From: Hermatobates lingyangjiaoensis
Taxonomy: Eukaryota > Arthropoda > Insecta > Hemiptera > Hermatobatidae
Assembly: GCA_026182355.1 (NCBI GenBank)
Contig: JAPFBL010000257.1
Coordinates: forward strand, 310,001-374,000
DNA: 64,000 nucleotides
Direction: 5' to 3'
Both the position numbers and the translations under genes were made by a program. The notes below the pieces were generated by a model that saw only the letters and a list, made by a program, of their open reading frames with translations, was not told the origin of the DNA and did not search any database. Positions 1 through 15,200 of this stretch are shown here, piece after piece (the first letter of the stretch is position 1; every line of letters begins with the position of its first letter).

Positions 1-754
1 TATTGTGGCAGAAGGTAAGAGAAGGGAATAACTAACTAACTCCTCCTGGAGTAAACTCAAAAGATGAGTTACAGGTACATTGGTAAAAGTCAAAGGTAAA
101 TTGGTAAAAGGGGCTTCACTTCAAAACTAATCAATCTATAATTTTTATTGAAGTTGACGCTTTTTAAATTTCTAATTAGATCAACATTGTTTTTAATATG
201 GCTGCCTGAATTTTTTCCAATTAATGGCCAAAAACACTTACTAACCATTTGGACAAGCCATATGATGCTGAACCAACCTAGCTCACAATCAAACGTATTG
301 GGTAATTATCCTTATGCGTCTTGATTGACCCGTACATATATGGCAATGAAGGGGATTTTGATAAAAATTTAGTAATATGTTGGTGTTGATTTTTTAAGAT
401 AGATTTAATTTTTTTATTAAACGAACTATTGACCCTTTCCAAAGGATGACCTTAACTTTGTATACACATTTTTATCTTTTAGCATATTCTCTATTTTATT
501 GACGTAATCTTTTTTATTTAATATTATTGTTACTTTAGATTTAAAATGTAGAAATGAATAATTTAAATATTTTAAAAGGAAAGTGTGGTTTGATCCAGCA
601 TCAAACAGGAAGACACCTTTAAACAAATGTTTCGTCTATATTTGTAGATATCTTCAGAGCAACATTGATACAGTAATTAATTGCGGTAAGATAAAAATAA
701 TATATATGCTCATTATTTATGTAAATATACATAATTACCTTGGTATTTTTCTAT
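1..754. other. AT-rich noncoding stretch
   Basis: No convincing gene, splice pair or repeat was seen. Short open frames here have no recognisable motifs. Confidence 0.5.
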
Positions 755-2797
755 TAAAAAATCTGGAGTGGCCTTCACTCAACTTTACTATAAGTAACTT
801 AATATCAAATTTCTTGAGTATATAACACATAACGTCACAATTAAGCATAATGTAAACATCTAAATGGGATATGATTATTAGTCATTCATTCCTGAGGTAG
901 TACAGATAGTGATTGAAGGACATATCAATATATAAGCTTATTTTGGTACATCACCAAAGCTGATGCAAATAATTTCATTAGTATAACTACAGCAGTAATA
1001 ACATTTTTGAAAAACCAAAGTTAACATTTCTTGATATGAAATATTCTCCTACAAGAGAACATGGCTTTTGTTCAAATAGCCAGTGGATTTCTTACATCGT
1101 TTACTTGACATCCTTCTACATTGATTATTAAAGTAAAATTTTCAAATTTAAAACAGGAAAATACCATTTTTTTCTGAAAAACATCGTAAACAGCGAAGAA
1201 AATGTTGTTTTAAGGTGATTTATAATTAAAGATGTACGATAATTACATTTATTAATCTCTAAACGAAAGATTTCAATTTTGAGTTATCTTTTACATTTTT
1301 GGTTTTTTACAGAATTATTATAGAGGGAATTTTATGGCTTCTTAGTATTTAATAAGATTATTTTCTTTCGCTCTTTGTCAAATATCATATATACGAATTT
1401 TTTCTGAGTGAGTGTTATTCCTGCCTTCTGTACTCTGTTATAAGCTTGCTATGAATGTATATTGAGAAAAAATGTATTAGTAATTAGCCAGTAATTACAT
1501 ACTCAAATCGAAGTCAAAGCCAGCTATTCAATGTAATTTAAATCTTTTATAGTTGGGAGCTTCTAATTTTTGAAAATAATAAATATGAACTATTAGACTA
1601 GAATTCTAAAAAAGAACTGGATATTTCTCAACAAACATAAGTCCTCTTTCTTGAGGAAAGAGTCCATTCCTTACATTTCAATATCATGGAAAGGTACTAC
1701 ATTCACAATTATAATGTAATTGTAACTGATATTAAGTTTTGCTCAAGAGTGCAACATATAGATTTTTTAAAGCATTTTATGAGAAAAATCCATCATGCCA
1801 TGGAAGACAAAGGTAATTTATTTATATTTATTGGCGGTGATTTTTTCACATGTAACAATATTATTCCTCTTACATCTCATAAAAGTCAATAAACTATTTA
1901 AATTGTTCCTTTATAAATATCAATTTTATCTCAGTGGATTCACTCAAAGAATTTCTAAGTCAATGTAAACAATGTAAAAAAATATAAAAAATTCGACTAG
2001 TATAGCAGGTGATCTCTCAGTCTAGAATAAACAAACAGTTTTTATAGCGATATTGCTCTTTCCCGTAATTGAAACTTTATGATTTCTTTTTATGAATTAC
2101 TAATTTTGCGTTCCATTTTTGGTCAAATTTTCATTATTTTTTAATGAGCTGTTTAGCGTCAAAAAAACATTTTCTGAAAACAGAAATCGTACTGTAACGC
2201 CCCTTTAGCGAATGTAATTTTGAAAAACAATATCTCAACTCATTTTACACATAATGTTCTATTTATAAGCATAGTTTAATTTTGATCCGTCAAACAGTAT
2301 GTCTTGTATCGCTCTCACAAGGTTTGAGATTGAATTATAAGTCAAAATTTTTAGATTTTATTGAAAAAAAAATATTTCTTGTCGTTTTAAAATTCTGAAT
2401 ATATTTTTCTTTTGTTACATTTGTAACCTTAAAGATAATATCAAAATTTCAAAACTCTAGGGTTATCAGTTTAGACGAAATAAATGTTTTCTAAAAAACG
2501 GTTTTTGGCAAAAAAAGTGACTTTCCCATCATGAATAATTCTTTCCAAACAATAGGGATCTTCGTCTTTATGGGGCCCATTTTTCTGTAAAATATCAACT
2601 TGATCCATCAAAGATTCTTGACCGTAGCGTGGTAACAAGCAATGCTAACACACTCACCCACCCACCCATACACACACAGACATCATCGAAAAAACTTCAT
2701 AAAACGACTTGTGGGACCTTAAAACATGTAATTCCGTCTAAATCTCGAGATCGAATTTTTTCACGATCACTATACTTTACTTATAGTAAAGTAAAAA
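755..2797 (+). mobile_element. TIR element copy 1 (nonautonomous)
   Basis: Shares long collinear similarity with 18863-20476 and, more distantly, 8056-9660. The inner ends carry an inverted motif, ACTTTACTATAAGTAA near 782 and its reverse complement at 2779-2794. A CA-rich stretch (cacacacagacatcat) lies about 120 bases before the right end. No transposase is visible; the small ORFs are not conserved between copies. This copy is about 400 bases longer than 18863-20476 because that copy has an internal deletion. Host family unknown. Confidence 0.7.
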
Positions 2798-3073
2798 AAG
2801 TTTACAGGCCTGTTTAATACTATTTAATCAATTTAAACTCTATCTGCAAGAATTGAGCCATTTCACCAGCATTTTGGAAACTGATTATATACTGATAACA
2901 TAAGTAAGCTTGAAATTCTCAAAAAATATTAAATCATTTTAGTTATTTAGAGAGCAAACGTGAGGAAATCAGATCTCTAGAGAAAGGGGCAAATCCAATA
3001 ACAAATAAATTCAAACATTTTCTCCCTTTGAGAGAGATAACAGAAAAAAAAAATTAATAAATACATTTATTAC

Positions 3074-3210
3074 CTTCCTTCGATTGAACAGAAGTAGTCC
3101 AGGTAATGGAAAAGACTGGCTTTTATTTGAGGTATCAAACAACGAACTAAATGAACACAATGACCAATAACACCTTGGCGGTTTTCACATTGTCCGTAAC
3201 TGTCACTCGT
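3074..3210 (-). CDS. CLIP-domain exon (first four cysteines)
   Basis: 137 bases, phase 0 in and 2 out; acceptor CTTTTCATTCCAG, donor GAAG|GTAATA. The translation has GQCENRQGVIGHCVHLVRC followed by a stretch ending YLDYFCSIEG. This is the CLIP order: Cys, G-x-C, xxxxC, about 17 residues, then F-C-x-x-E-G, which normally leads to VCCP in the next exon. CLIP domains sit before trypsin-like protease domains in arthropod clotting, prophenoloxidase and Toll cascades. The rest of the domain, and any protease domain, would be left of position 1. Confidence in CLIP is high; its gene membership is uncertain. Confidence 0.8.
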
Positions 3211-6200
3211 CTGGAATGAAAAGCATAGTTAATAGTGATATGTTCAATAAATTCGATGTTGAAGTGGTATTGAAAAATTCGCTTTTCTTTATGTAAGGAC
3301 GAAAATTATCTAGATTTAATAACTATAACTATCTTAAAATGACAGTTGTTAAAATACAATACATGATGTATTTAAACAAATATGAAACCTTACTGCTTTA
3401 ACTTCTATGTCAGTGGAATTATATAAGTATACGTTAGTAAAATCACAAAAAAATGCTCCCAGGAAATAAAGCTGGAAAAATAACTCGTCCTTCTGATGAT
3501 GATGGATGCTAAGATATAACAATTTGGTCACTACTTTTCTGTGTTTGTCTAAAATTTGACTAAATGTGAGTCATTCAGTTTTTTAACGTAGACCATCCTT
3601 AATTCAGTTATGTTTGTGGGTTTTTTTTAATGCTATGCATTAAATTTAGCTGAATAGTTAATTGTAGTGACAGTTGAGTGTACAAGAAGCCAAACTGTTC
3701 AGTTAAGGAGTAATGGAACAGAGAAGGGAGTTCTCGAGTTTGAGCCATTCCAAGTATATTGGCATTGCGTGATGCAACTTATTGCACTATTAATATTTGA
3801 GAGCCTGCGACTTTAGGGTAGATTGCAGAGAGCTCTAATACCTGCTCAATATCGCGGAAACACAGTATAGCCAATAAAAGGTTTCCAGACTACCCTCACA
3901 AGTCAGGGTGGAACAGCATACGCCTAGAATCGTGTGCTGTTTGGTTTCTAGTATATGTACAAACTCTAGGTAGTAGCAATATCCAGCTTTATCTCCACCC
4001 CCCTCCCCCCCCCCTCAAGAACAAAGTTGAAATTGTTGTAGCCAGCAACAAGGGTACAAGGGTTTAATCTACAATATACTGTTTTTACTTTTATGTAAAG
4101 TAACATATTAAAAAAGAAAGAGATACAAATGCCTCCATAATACTCTGAGGAAAAAGAGCGTAGAAACGCGCAAATTTGTGAAGTAGATATCTCATCCCGA
4201 GTAAGTTTATCTCTTCTCACAGGTGCTGAGCAGTCTGTAGTAAAATAGGAGGAGACTGCAATCGTTTATAGCCCGTACTTTTAACCAATAGTGAAAATGC
4301 TAAAAGTCAAGAAGACCTTTCATTAGATGAATAAAGACTAAAATTGAGACAATCATTTTAGTAGAAGAAAGAAAAGAAGAGGCCCTTGTTCCTATTAAAG
4401 GACAAGGTGGAAAACGTCCAACGTTTGAGGGATCTATAACACAAAGCACCGTAACACATCACCTTATGTCGTTGTGGAGGGTAGGGGCTTAACTAAGATG
4501 GCATGAACTAAGAAAGACACAACCTGGGAGGTCTGCTAGGACACAACTAGCTAGGTCGGTGTCCGGGGGTGGAAAGTCCGCCTATCTGCGTGCTGGCCTG
4601 GGTGGTGGTCCACCCTTGTAGGTCTCATTCGCTGTGGTCACAAGACTTTAGCTGCTGCCTTGAGGTCACTAGTCATGGACTGGTGTCTGGTGTCCGCTAG
4701 TGGAAAGTCCGCTCAGTTGTGCACTGGTTCGTGGGCCTGATTGCAAGTCATCTTTTCTTCTTTCGGATTGCGCCTGTCTTTTTTAATACATTTTCTGTCC
4801 CAGCAAAACTAGGTAACTTTAGGGGTTAGGATTTTATTGGTGCGAGGCTAGCTGCAGCTGGTTATGGCGGTCGTAGGTCTGCCTGGCCTGACGCGGCATG
4901 TTGTCGATTGAATGTTTTCTCTTCCTTCCCACTACAGCTTTTCTTGTAATCTTTTACTCCTTTCCTTATTTACTTACTAATTGCTATATCTTATCTCCCT
5001 ATTAACTGTTATTCCTGTTGTCCACTTTTTATGTTTTCCCCTGTAATTCTTGAAGTTCTGTTTTATCAAGTGACCATCAGTCTTTTAGAGACTACCAGAC
5101 ATAATTATTCGGGCGGGACTGTTGTTACTGGTTGTGGTGGGCATGGGTCTACCCGGTCTGACACGGCATGTTGTCATTTGAATGCTTCCCCTTCTTTTCT
5201 CTTACAGCTTTTCTTGTAATCTATGACTCCTTCCTTTAGTTACCTACTCATTGCTATATCTCAACTTCATATTAACATTTACCCATCTTTTTTCCCCTTT
5301 GTATTTCCCCCTTTAATTCTTGATAATCTCTTCATTAAGTAACCGTGAATCTTTTAGAGACCACCTAGCTTATGATTTATTCAGATACAGCTAGTTGTAT
5401 ACAAAAACAACGGTTGTTGTTTGTAACAGGATAGAGTCTGCATGGCCTGTCACAACGTCTTATCGTCTGAATGTTTCTCCTTCCTTCCTGCCTTCTAAAT
5501 CATTTCTTGTAAGAACTGACTCCTTACCTTAAATACCTATTCTTTGCCACCTCTCAACTCCCTATTGACTTTTAACCTTGTTTTTTTCCCTTACAATTTT
5601 GCCAAATAACTCTTGACCATCTCTTTCATGAAGTGACTCTCAGCCTCTTGGAGACTACCTAGCTTAAGCTTGACAGCTTTCGTGATGAATGTCGTGGAAG
5701 CACGCCTCCACGAGGTCTATCTTGGGCATATCACCAGAACTGTTTCGTCTTGTATCATTCGTGAGAGGATGGTTGGTCTCTCGTGATGTCGTGAAAGCGT
5801 TCAACGTTAAAAAACATCAAACTATTCTGCTTTATAGTCTCAGGTTGTTGGCCGAAAGGTCAGGAAGCCTGATTATGAATCAAAACAGGTCCATAACACA
5901 GATACGGTGAAGGTTATCTGTTAGAAACCTTCTGATGATGGCCTACAGAGACGGCCTGTAAAGGTAGGTCCCAGGAAGACCTTGACATAGGTATTGTAGG
6001 ATATAAAAGTTGTTATTGTATCTTCCAATTATTTTCATTCTAACTAACAGTAAATGAGATGGATATCACCTGTCCTGTTATTAAAAGTCATCATTGATGG
6101 CCGAGACGAAGCTATGCCAATGCTATAACTATCTTGTTTACACTGTGGATCAGATGGTTTGTCTAAATGAGAATGTTGCTGATTGGCTTCATAGCCACTT

Positions 6201-9200
6201 ATACCACTTAAAACAATGAAAAGGAATAGAGCTGCGATAGGTAAGGAGGAGAATCACATCCCGTTTACGGGTAGCCGTCGTATACCTCTCCCACAGTGCT
6301 GATAATGCTTTAGACGATATTTTAAAATAAAAGACATTATAATGATGTCAAATTCTTGATATAGAGTTGATGGTGTCGTTAGTGTGGTGTGGTCATTTAC
6401 AAATTTCATGATAGCGCAGAGATGTTATACCCTGATTCTTAGTCGATGAACTTTTACATTAAGTTGGATGTCTATATTGGCTGAAGTCATATAAAAAAAT
6501 CTGAGTTATAGAATCTCTGTATCATTACAGTAATATTATTAAAGTGGTATGGTGTAGTTTATTAAAGAAAAAATCAAAAGAAAAAAAACAGTTTTAGGAA
6601 TACGCGTTTTAAAAATTGTCAAAAAATTCACTGCGTGTAAAAAAGAGAGTAAGGTAAGAATGAATATTGAAGTTTTTTTACTAATAACAGTTAAAATAAC
6701 CATAGACAATAATCCAAAGAAGATCAGTATTATTTATAATACTTGACCCTCTCAAGAGGATAGTACAAATAAAGGTTTAAAACGATCAAAAGGGAACGAG
6801 ATTTAAGTGAAGTATTTAATTTATTCTTGATTATAGTGAACGCAAAGAATAAGGTATTTACAACTCATCATAGAAAAACCCAGCTTATACTTGTTTCTGA
6901 GAACCTTCGAAGGGTAAATTTCATTTAAAACATCTAGTTAAGCAGCTTTGATATTTGTGAGATCATCCGTTTGCAATGCAAGTCGAGAAGGAAACATTTA
7001 TTTCTTTACCAGACGTACTTAAGTATATTTAACACAAATGCGCTTTATAAAATAACCACGAGAAAGACAGCGAGATGGAAATGATAGACAATGTTACTTT
7101 GTAAATTTCATTGTAGTTTTAGCTTTATATTTCCTTAGAAAGAACAGATGGTTTTTATTTGCTTGAAAAAATCTCTCCTGTAGAAAAGTAAAAGTTAAAT
7201 TAAAAACTTAAACAAATTAAAAAGTAACATTCCTAAAGAAAATAACAAAAGTATGAAACTTACAAGTTAAATGTATGGTATATAAATCTAATCATGTTTT
7301 ACATTAATATATTTTTTAATTTTCTAAATTCTGGAACATTCTCAAGAAATAAGACAAAAATTATGGAGAACTTACAACATTGGAGCCAATGTAATAGACC
7401 TCGAAGGTACCATTTGGTCCCACTGGAAGTTCGATAGTGGCGTTAGGACCAATTGCTTGTTGAAGCCATGGCAGTTCCTCTGGGGTTGCTTCTGTTTCAT
7501 CCTCAACGACTGTCAAAGAGGTTCACATGGTAACAAAATAATATGATTTGTCATTAAAAGTTAGACAGTAAAGCTTGCAATATAAGATTTTTCTATGGTA
7601 TCAATGAATTCCGGTTTTAACTGATTTCTATCCGTCATCTCTTTATAAAAGGAAGAACTAATTTCAAATATTCTACGTCCATTACTGGGTAACGGCAATA
7701 TGTTTTTTAATTCATCGAAGTAAAAAATATCAATAAATGAACTTATAAGTATGCTTGAGTTAAATTCAGTAATATTTTAACTTGTTTTTATTTTTATGTC
7801 ATTGCAAACAGAAAATACTAGATAAATAATAGACTTAGTTTTGTTGTGCCCAAAACTAAATAAAAATCAATATTTTAGTACTTGTAATATTTTATGGTTA
7901 CTTATTTTATTTTTAACGGAAAATATTCTATGCGAAAATTAAACCCATTGTGTTAACGCAGTCATTGGAACATGTACCACATTCATATGTAACACCAAAA
8001 TATCAAAGGATTATAAATTAATTTAAATGAGATAATACAAAATATCCCTATGGACATATTATAAAAAGATCTGGGGGGACTCAGTGAACATAATATCAAA
8101 CTTCTAGGGTATATAATGCATAATGTCCCATTTAGAAATAATATAAATGTATAAATGAGAGATATTTATTTGTCTTGCATTCCTGGATGTAGTACACATA
8201 GTGACTGATCCAGTTATCAATATACAAGCTTATCTGTGTATCTCACCAAACTCTTGTTATCACCATATCAGTAATAACATTTTTGTAAAGCCAAAGTGAA
8301 GATTTCATGTTACGAAATAATCTCTTACAGGAGAAAATTGCTGTTGTTCCTACAGTTAGTAGATTTTCTACATGGCCAGTGGACGTGTTACATTTGATGT
8401 TGGTTATCTGACCTCCTTTTATATTAAAGATTTAAACTAACGTTTTTCCTTTAAGGGTCCAAAATATTGTTATTTTGTCTGAAAAATATTAGAAACATGT
8501 AAGATAAAATATCAGCTTTATCAAATCAAAGAAGAAGTAGCTTAAAATTAGTATTCGTTTTATAATATGGAACGAAAGGTCTATTACTAACACTTCAATA
8601 TTTCCCAAGGCTAATATGATTCATAAACACAAGAAAATCTACATCTCAAATTAAGTTTTGTAATAAGTGCAACATATAGATTGATAAGAACATTTTGTTG
8701 GACAAATTTATCATGCCATTGAAATCCTCAAAAATTATGTTTGATTTGCATTTTTTTAGATGTAAGAATTTTATTCTGCTTACATTTCATACAACGTCAT
8801 TAAATCATTTCAAACTTTTTCATTAAATCTTTAAACTATAAAAATTTTATAAATCAATTTTATTTCAGTTAATTCACTTAAAAAATGTCAAAAGTCGATG
8901 CAAACAATGTAGATAAATGTTAAGAATCCGACAATTATAATTAGTAATCCATTGAACTAGGATGAATATTCACTTTTCATAGCTTTATATATCTTTAGAT
9001 TAGAGTAATTGGAATTTCAAGAATTCTTTTTTGTTAATTTGTTGTTTAATTTTTTTGTCAGTATTTCATTGTTCTTTGATGGGCCGTTTAGCGTCAAAAA
9101 GCATTTTCTGAGATACATAATAAAATTGATCCTAACGCCCTTTTGGCTAGTATCAATTTTGAAAAAAGTAACGTCAACTCTTCTCCCATACAATGCTATA

Positions 9201-12200
9201 TTTTTAAGTGTAATTTTATTTGGAACCGTTAAACGGCATGGTTTGCATCCTTCTCAAGTCTTTTGGATTGAGTCTTAAGTGAAAATTTTTACATTTTATT
9301 GAAAAAGAAAATGTCCAGTTGTTTTAATAAACTGAGAATTTTTTCAGTTATTACTTTTGTCGCTTTCATGATAATACCAAAATTTCAAGACTCTAAAAGT
9401 GGTTTAAACGAAAAAAATTCTAAAAAACCTACTTTGGCAGAAAAAGGTCTTTGCCATCATGCATAATTACTCCAAAACAATAGGATTCATCTTCACGGTG
9501 AGGCACATTTTATGTGTAAAATATTAATTTGATCCATCAAAGATTGTGGACTGTATCTTTTACATAAACTTTGTGATACACACTCACTCACCCACACATA
9601 AACACACAGACATCATAAAAAAAAAACGACATAAAATGGCTTTGGGGACCTCAAAAATGTTAATTTTCTCTCCTCAAAGAAAACTTGTCCTATCTGTTCA
9701 AAATATTACCTGTCTGTTCTTATTAATAAATCCACATTACTTTCGTTACAAAAATAAGGTTGAAAAATTTAGAAGTATAATACAGGTTAAAATAAAAGAA
9801 AACACTGAGAATATAACATTTCTGAATGAAACATTTTTAGTAATAGAAAGAGAGAGTCCAAACAAACCGTTAAATTATTGGACGACTCAATGTATCGCCG
9901 GCGTACTTGGTATCCTTTACTTTCTCTCCTGAGGAAGATTAGGGAGTATAAAATGTATATGAATGAGGTTTATATTCATATTCATACGTTTATATGAATT
10001 AAAGTTGTTAGAGGCGGTTGAAAATGCTTCCATATTGTATTTTGTGATATGAAAAAAATTAAAGATTTGTATAAAAAAAAAAAATTTTTGGTGAAAATCA
10101 TGTGAATGGTGATTGCATGCATCAAAGAGAAAGGGAAATTGAAGTGGTTTTTTATATTCCCCCCCGGAGCTTTTTCTATTTCTACGCAAACTGAAGAGAA
10201 ATTAACTGCTCACTTTGTCTCCAAGAACAACCCTTCAAAATTGTTTTAATTATTATTTTTTATGGTAAAGTCCGTTCAGAGTCCTCATTATGCGATGTAA
10301 AGATTTCTCTTTGCCTTCGTTAATTCTGAAAACTTATTGAAATAATCATCTAAACAGAAGGTTGCTTCAATTATAACTTATTGACGATTTAATTTGGTGA
10401 AATGTTGAAGTAAGTTTTTTGCAACTTGACTCACAAAATTCACTTTAAACCATTCAAGAATTCAATTCCACTCAAACCCTTTGACATCTAGTCTTTATCT
10501 AATCCTTCCCAATCCATTAACTTTACATAGCAAGCTATTTTTGTAAAACTCAATATGTAGCCTTATTATTACTTATTATAACCTTATTACAATACTCATA
10601 AATAGTATTGTAATATTTGTTACCAACTAAAGATATTAACTATTTGCGTGTATAAAGTACAAATAAATAAGCGATATCAGTAAAATACGTAAATGTTAAT
10701 TTTTTCTAGTTTATTTATCTGCTTTGTAATTATTATAGTCCCGCAATTATTTTTAAATATAAAAAGGTGCTTAGTTTGAAATACTGAAACTACAAAATTC
10801 AGGGTTTTCCATTTTTTTCTGAGTATCAACCTCGGATTTGTTATTTACTTAACATCATACCAAAAAATGTAAAACAACAACTAACCTGATTAGTAGTACT
10901 CTCTTAAGATTACTATTGAGTCATTGCAAAATATGTATGTCCATTAATATTTCAATGCTTTCATTCTCTCTAGATAATTAGATTTCTTATAGTTAAATTA
11001 TAATTAATTGTAGTTAACTTCAACTAGTTAACTTCGCCTGTCGGTACTTAATTTGAAGGAAATATTGACTTACGATTGGGCATTTCCAGTTAAGAGGAAG
11101 ATATGCAAGCCGGGTGGAACAATATATCAAACAAACAAATGAACTGGTATTTTTATTATGACAACGACTCATGGTTTAAGGCACACCTGTCTTAATAGAT
11201 GATACATTCATTGTTGATTTCGGTATTCTTTTGTATTTATACTTTTTGCCGTAATTATTTAACCATTGTAAAAATTCAATTTGCATCCCAGAAAACTGAT
11301 ACCATCACCTTTCTGCCTGACTTCAACTTCTTGGTGGTTTTTGTGTCGGAGAAGCATAATTTTTTCATTAATTTGACTTCTCTTTTGTTTCAAGTGTATA
11401 AACGTCAACCCCATATACATCCCCATGAAGTAGTGTTTTATTTATGGCTATGAAGATTCGATGGCAATCATCATTTTTTTTTGTAACGGATCAAACATTG
11501 TTCAGATGTCTGCACTTCGATACGTGTTAACATATTTCATATTGGTTTAGTCATCGCAGCACCCAACTAGTAGACGATTTCTTAAGACAAAGTTTCTCAT
11601 TATGAAATGTAATGTAACCATTTAAATAATATCTACACAGGTTTAGCAATTCCGCTTGAATTGCTTGGTTCCAATCACCAATCACACAGCTTGGTGACAC
11701 AACCATTACAAGGATCATTTCCTAAACTTTCTTCACCTAATTAAACTTTTATCTACTTTAAAATAGTCTTTTATCAATTATCAGAGTCCCCAGTATGTTA
11801 TAAAATTTGTATACGAGTTTTATTCCTATTCACATCTTTTTCTAAAAAGTTATCATAATTTCATCATCCAATTGAACTTCATTTTCCTTTCCTCAGATTG
11901 ATATAGCGCAAGAACTTGTTTGTTAATTTTTCCTGCCTGTTCGTATTAAGGGTTGAGAATTGCTCGTTCCCAAAGCTATTTATTCTGAATAAATAGTACA
12001 TTTTCAACTCTGGGAAACACCTTTTCTATGATCTCAAATACGCAATCTATATAAATAAAAGAATGATTTTGTGTGTACATTGCTTACAACTGACTCATTT
12101 CAAGTTTTCCTTATGTTTCATACATAGAGAAACATCCTTACAAAAATTTCTGTCCGTTTGTCTGTTTGTCAGTTTGTTGGTTGTCCGCAAAAATTTTGTC

Positions 12201-15200
12201 ACAAGAAAACTCAGCCACCAGAAGACATATCAAGCTGAAACTTTGACAGTAGATTTGTGTATGCCTAACTTAAAATGTAGGCTCTGAAAAGATTGTTAAT
12301 TCAGTGTAGAAGCGAAGTTATGGACATTTAAGCTGTCTTTTGCTAACTTCACAGACATGTTTATTTTAAAAATATACAGGTGTAGCAATTAGGTATTGTT
12401 AGTTGATTTTAATTTAATTTGATCATATGAATATATTACCTATTTAACATCACTGAAAAGCTGTCTCCCAGAGCTGAGGCTGTACTATCTATTCAGAATA
12501 AATAGTTTTGTGAACGAGCAATTCTCAACTATTAATATGAACAGGCAGGAAAAATCAACAAACAAGTTCTTACGCTATATCAAGCCGAGAAAAGAACTTA
12601 CAAGTCAGTAAAGAGAGTGATTAGTGATGAGGAAGCAGTTCATTATCTAACTGAATTTCTTAACTCTTAATTTATTTCACCTGGACAGCTCACTTATGAG
12701 TAAAACTTAAAGTAAGAGCACTAATCATGCTGCCATTTAGTAGCAGTAACAAAGTTCATGTTTCGAAACGTGAGTGCCCCAAAACTGTGAAATTAAGACA
12801 CGACTCTGAGTTTGTGCTCTGGACAGATATGCCATAGAGGCGGACCTGAAATGGGGAGTCTGTGTGTATACCACGCATACCATTGATTCCGAGCTACTAT
12901 CTGTTTCCGTCGAAACGATTGCAAAGTCCTGTCAGAGTCTCTTTCTTAATGACGTTAACAAAGTCACAAGAGGAAACTTCATCTAACGCAGGAATTCAAG
13001 TTAGCGAGACCAAGTTTTTCTCACAACTTGAAAAAAGTGTAGTTTACTTGCTCAAGAGTCAGAGGTTCCAACTGTTTGTTCTTCCATGAACCTGAAGGAC
13101 AGACAGCTAATGTGTTGTATACAGATGCATTTGCTTAAACTGTACTAATAATTGTATTTTCTACTTTTCTAAAATTTCTAATGGTATTTTGGAATTCCAA
13201 GTATGATAAAATTTTTGATTCCGTCAAAGACGGGTACGTTTGCTAGTATATTTATATACGCAAATGAAATTAAAGTCAACTAACAATACCTACTTGCACA
13301 CCTGTATATTTTCAAAATAAACATGTCTGTGAAGTTAGAAAAATACAGCTAAAAGGTCCATAACTTCCTTTCTGCACTGAATTATTAATTTATTCAGAGA
13401 TAATATTTTAAGCTAGGCATACACAAATCTTTTGTCAAAGTTTCAGCTTGCTATATCTCATATGGGTGACTGAGTTTACTTCTACAAACGTTTTTGCTTT
13501 AAACGTCGATAACATCACCTCTCTGTTGAAATTGTAATCATTTCAGAGCCTATATTTTAAGTTAGATATCATAAATCTAGTGTCAAAGTTTCAGCTTGAT
13601 ATGTCTTCTGGTGGCTGAGTTTACTAGTGACAAAATTTTGTGGACAAACCGACAAACTGACAAACCGAGAAACCGACAGACATTTTTCGAATGGTGGATT
13701 CGGTTCATCTAATGTACAGACAATGTACAGGCAAAACCTTTCTTTTATTTATATAGATTTATGTGGTTACATTATATAAATAGTGTAACTATGCATACGA
13801 GTATCGGGACCTTTTCCAATTTCTTAAAAAAATACATACAAACATTCAAAATGGCAGTTACAATCTTTAACATAGAACTTTATGGAAAAAAGTCAAGAAT
13901 TTTTGTTCTAGGAAAGATGATATAGCCTTAAAAAGGTGGAACTCAACTTTGAATAATGATGTCTTGATCAACTTGTTCATTAGAGGATTTGAAGAGTTTT
14001 AGCCGAATGAAAAGAGGAAAATTGATTATGCATTAAAAAATTGAAAATCAAGTCATGGAGTGTTGAAAATAAGGTAACTTCATAGTGACTCTGGAAACCT
14101 TAAATTTTTCCCTTAATATGAACATTGTATAACAAACAATTTCATAATTTAATATATATCGAGAACATATTATACTTATAGGGACAACTATAAGTTCCAT
14201 TAACCCAAACGGTCAGATTGTTCTATAGCTATTGTTATATTCTCTTTATTATTTAAAAATGAGTATAACAACATTATGTAAATCAAGAAAGAAATAAATT
14301 GTTTATGAACAGATAATTAACTATAGCAAACTTGATTATATAACGCACCCAGGTTTTTTTTTATTTCTGAAATAAATGATTGAAAGAGAGACATTGAGTA
14401 ATTTTTCCTTAATGTAGTGTACAATAAATACTATGAGAATACTATGAACACTAAACCCGTATATGGTAAAATATATTTAGAAGAATTTCGTTCAATAAAA
14501 TATTCATGAAAGAATGAAAGAGAATTGTTTTTAAGAAAAGAGGGTTAGATAGCGAAGGAAAGAAAAGTTATTCCACTGAAGTGTTCAGTAAATTGATAAA
14601 CAATTATTCAAATTTAAAAAAATCCAATCAAACATTAAGTGGTCAAAGCACCATAACGTTCAAAGTTGGACGAAAAATTGCTGAATAGAAATAGCCATTG
14701 AAAAGTACACGTTCCAGTCTGTTGTACAGGTCATCCTAAAAATGCTAGTGAAATTCTATTAGAAAGAAGCAATAGGAAACTGCCAACAAGGATGGCGGGC
14801 CTATGTGGTCCGCATGTAGCATGCACACACTATTATGCATAATCGTGCTACCATTTGCTACAAAAGAGTTCTCACTAAATGTATAACATTAAATATGTTC
14901 TACTGTTCGATTCAAGCAGCCTTATTTTATTTCTTTAATTAATCATTACAGGTAATTAGGGATAGTGCTTGTCCATAATTCTGTTGGCATTAATTGTTCT
15001 AAATTAATTATCTTAATAGTGATTAATCTAGTACTTTTATTGAAGAATAAAAAATGTTAATATGTCATTGCGCAGAATGATTATTTCAGAATAGAGTGCT
15101 GCCTTCAAACAGAGATTCCAGTTTTAATGCACCACAATGACTGGAATAAGTCATTTGAGAATCTAGTATTCATATCAGATAAACTACACTAAAATGTTCA

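Noticed and set aside
9546..9932. 128-codon plus-strand ORF
   Set aside because: Starts inside the tail of TIR element copy 2, has no motif, and is not open in the other copies.
11077..11150. Possible exon with a GTAAGT donor, minus strand
   Set aside because: No polypyrimidine acceptor; only one frame is open and it is short with no homology.
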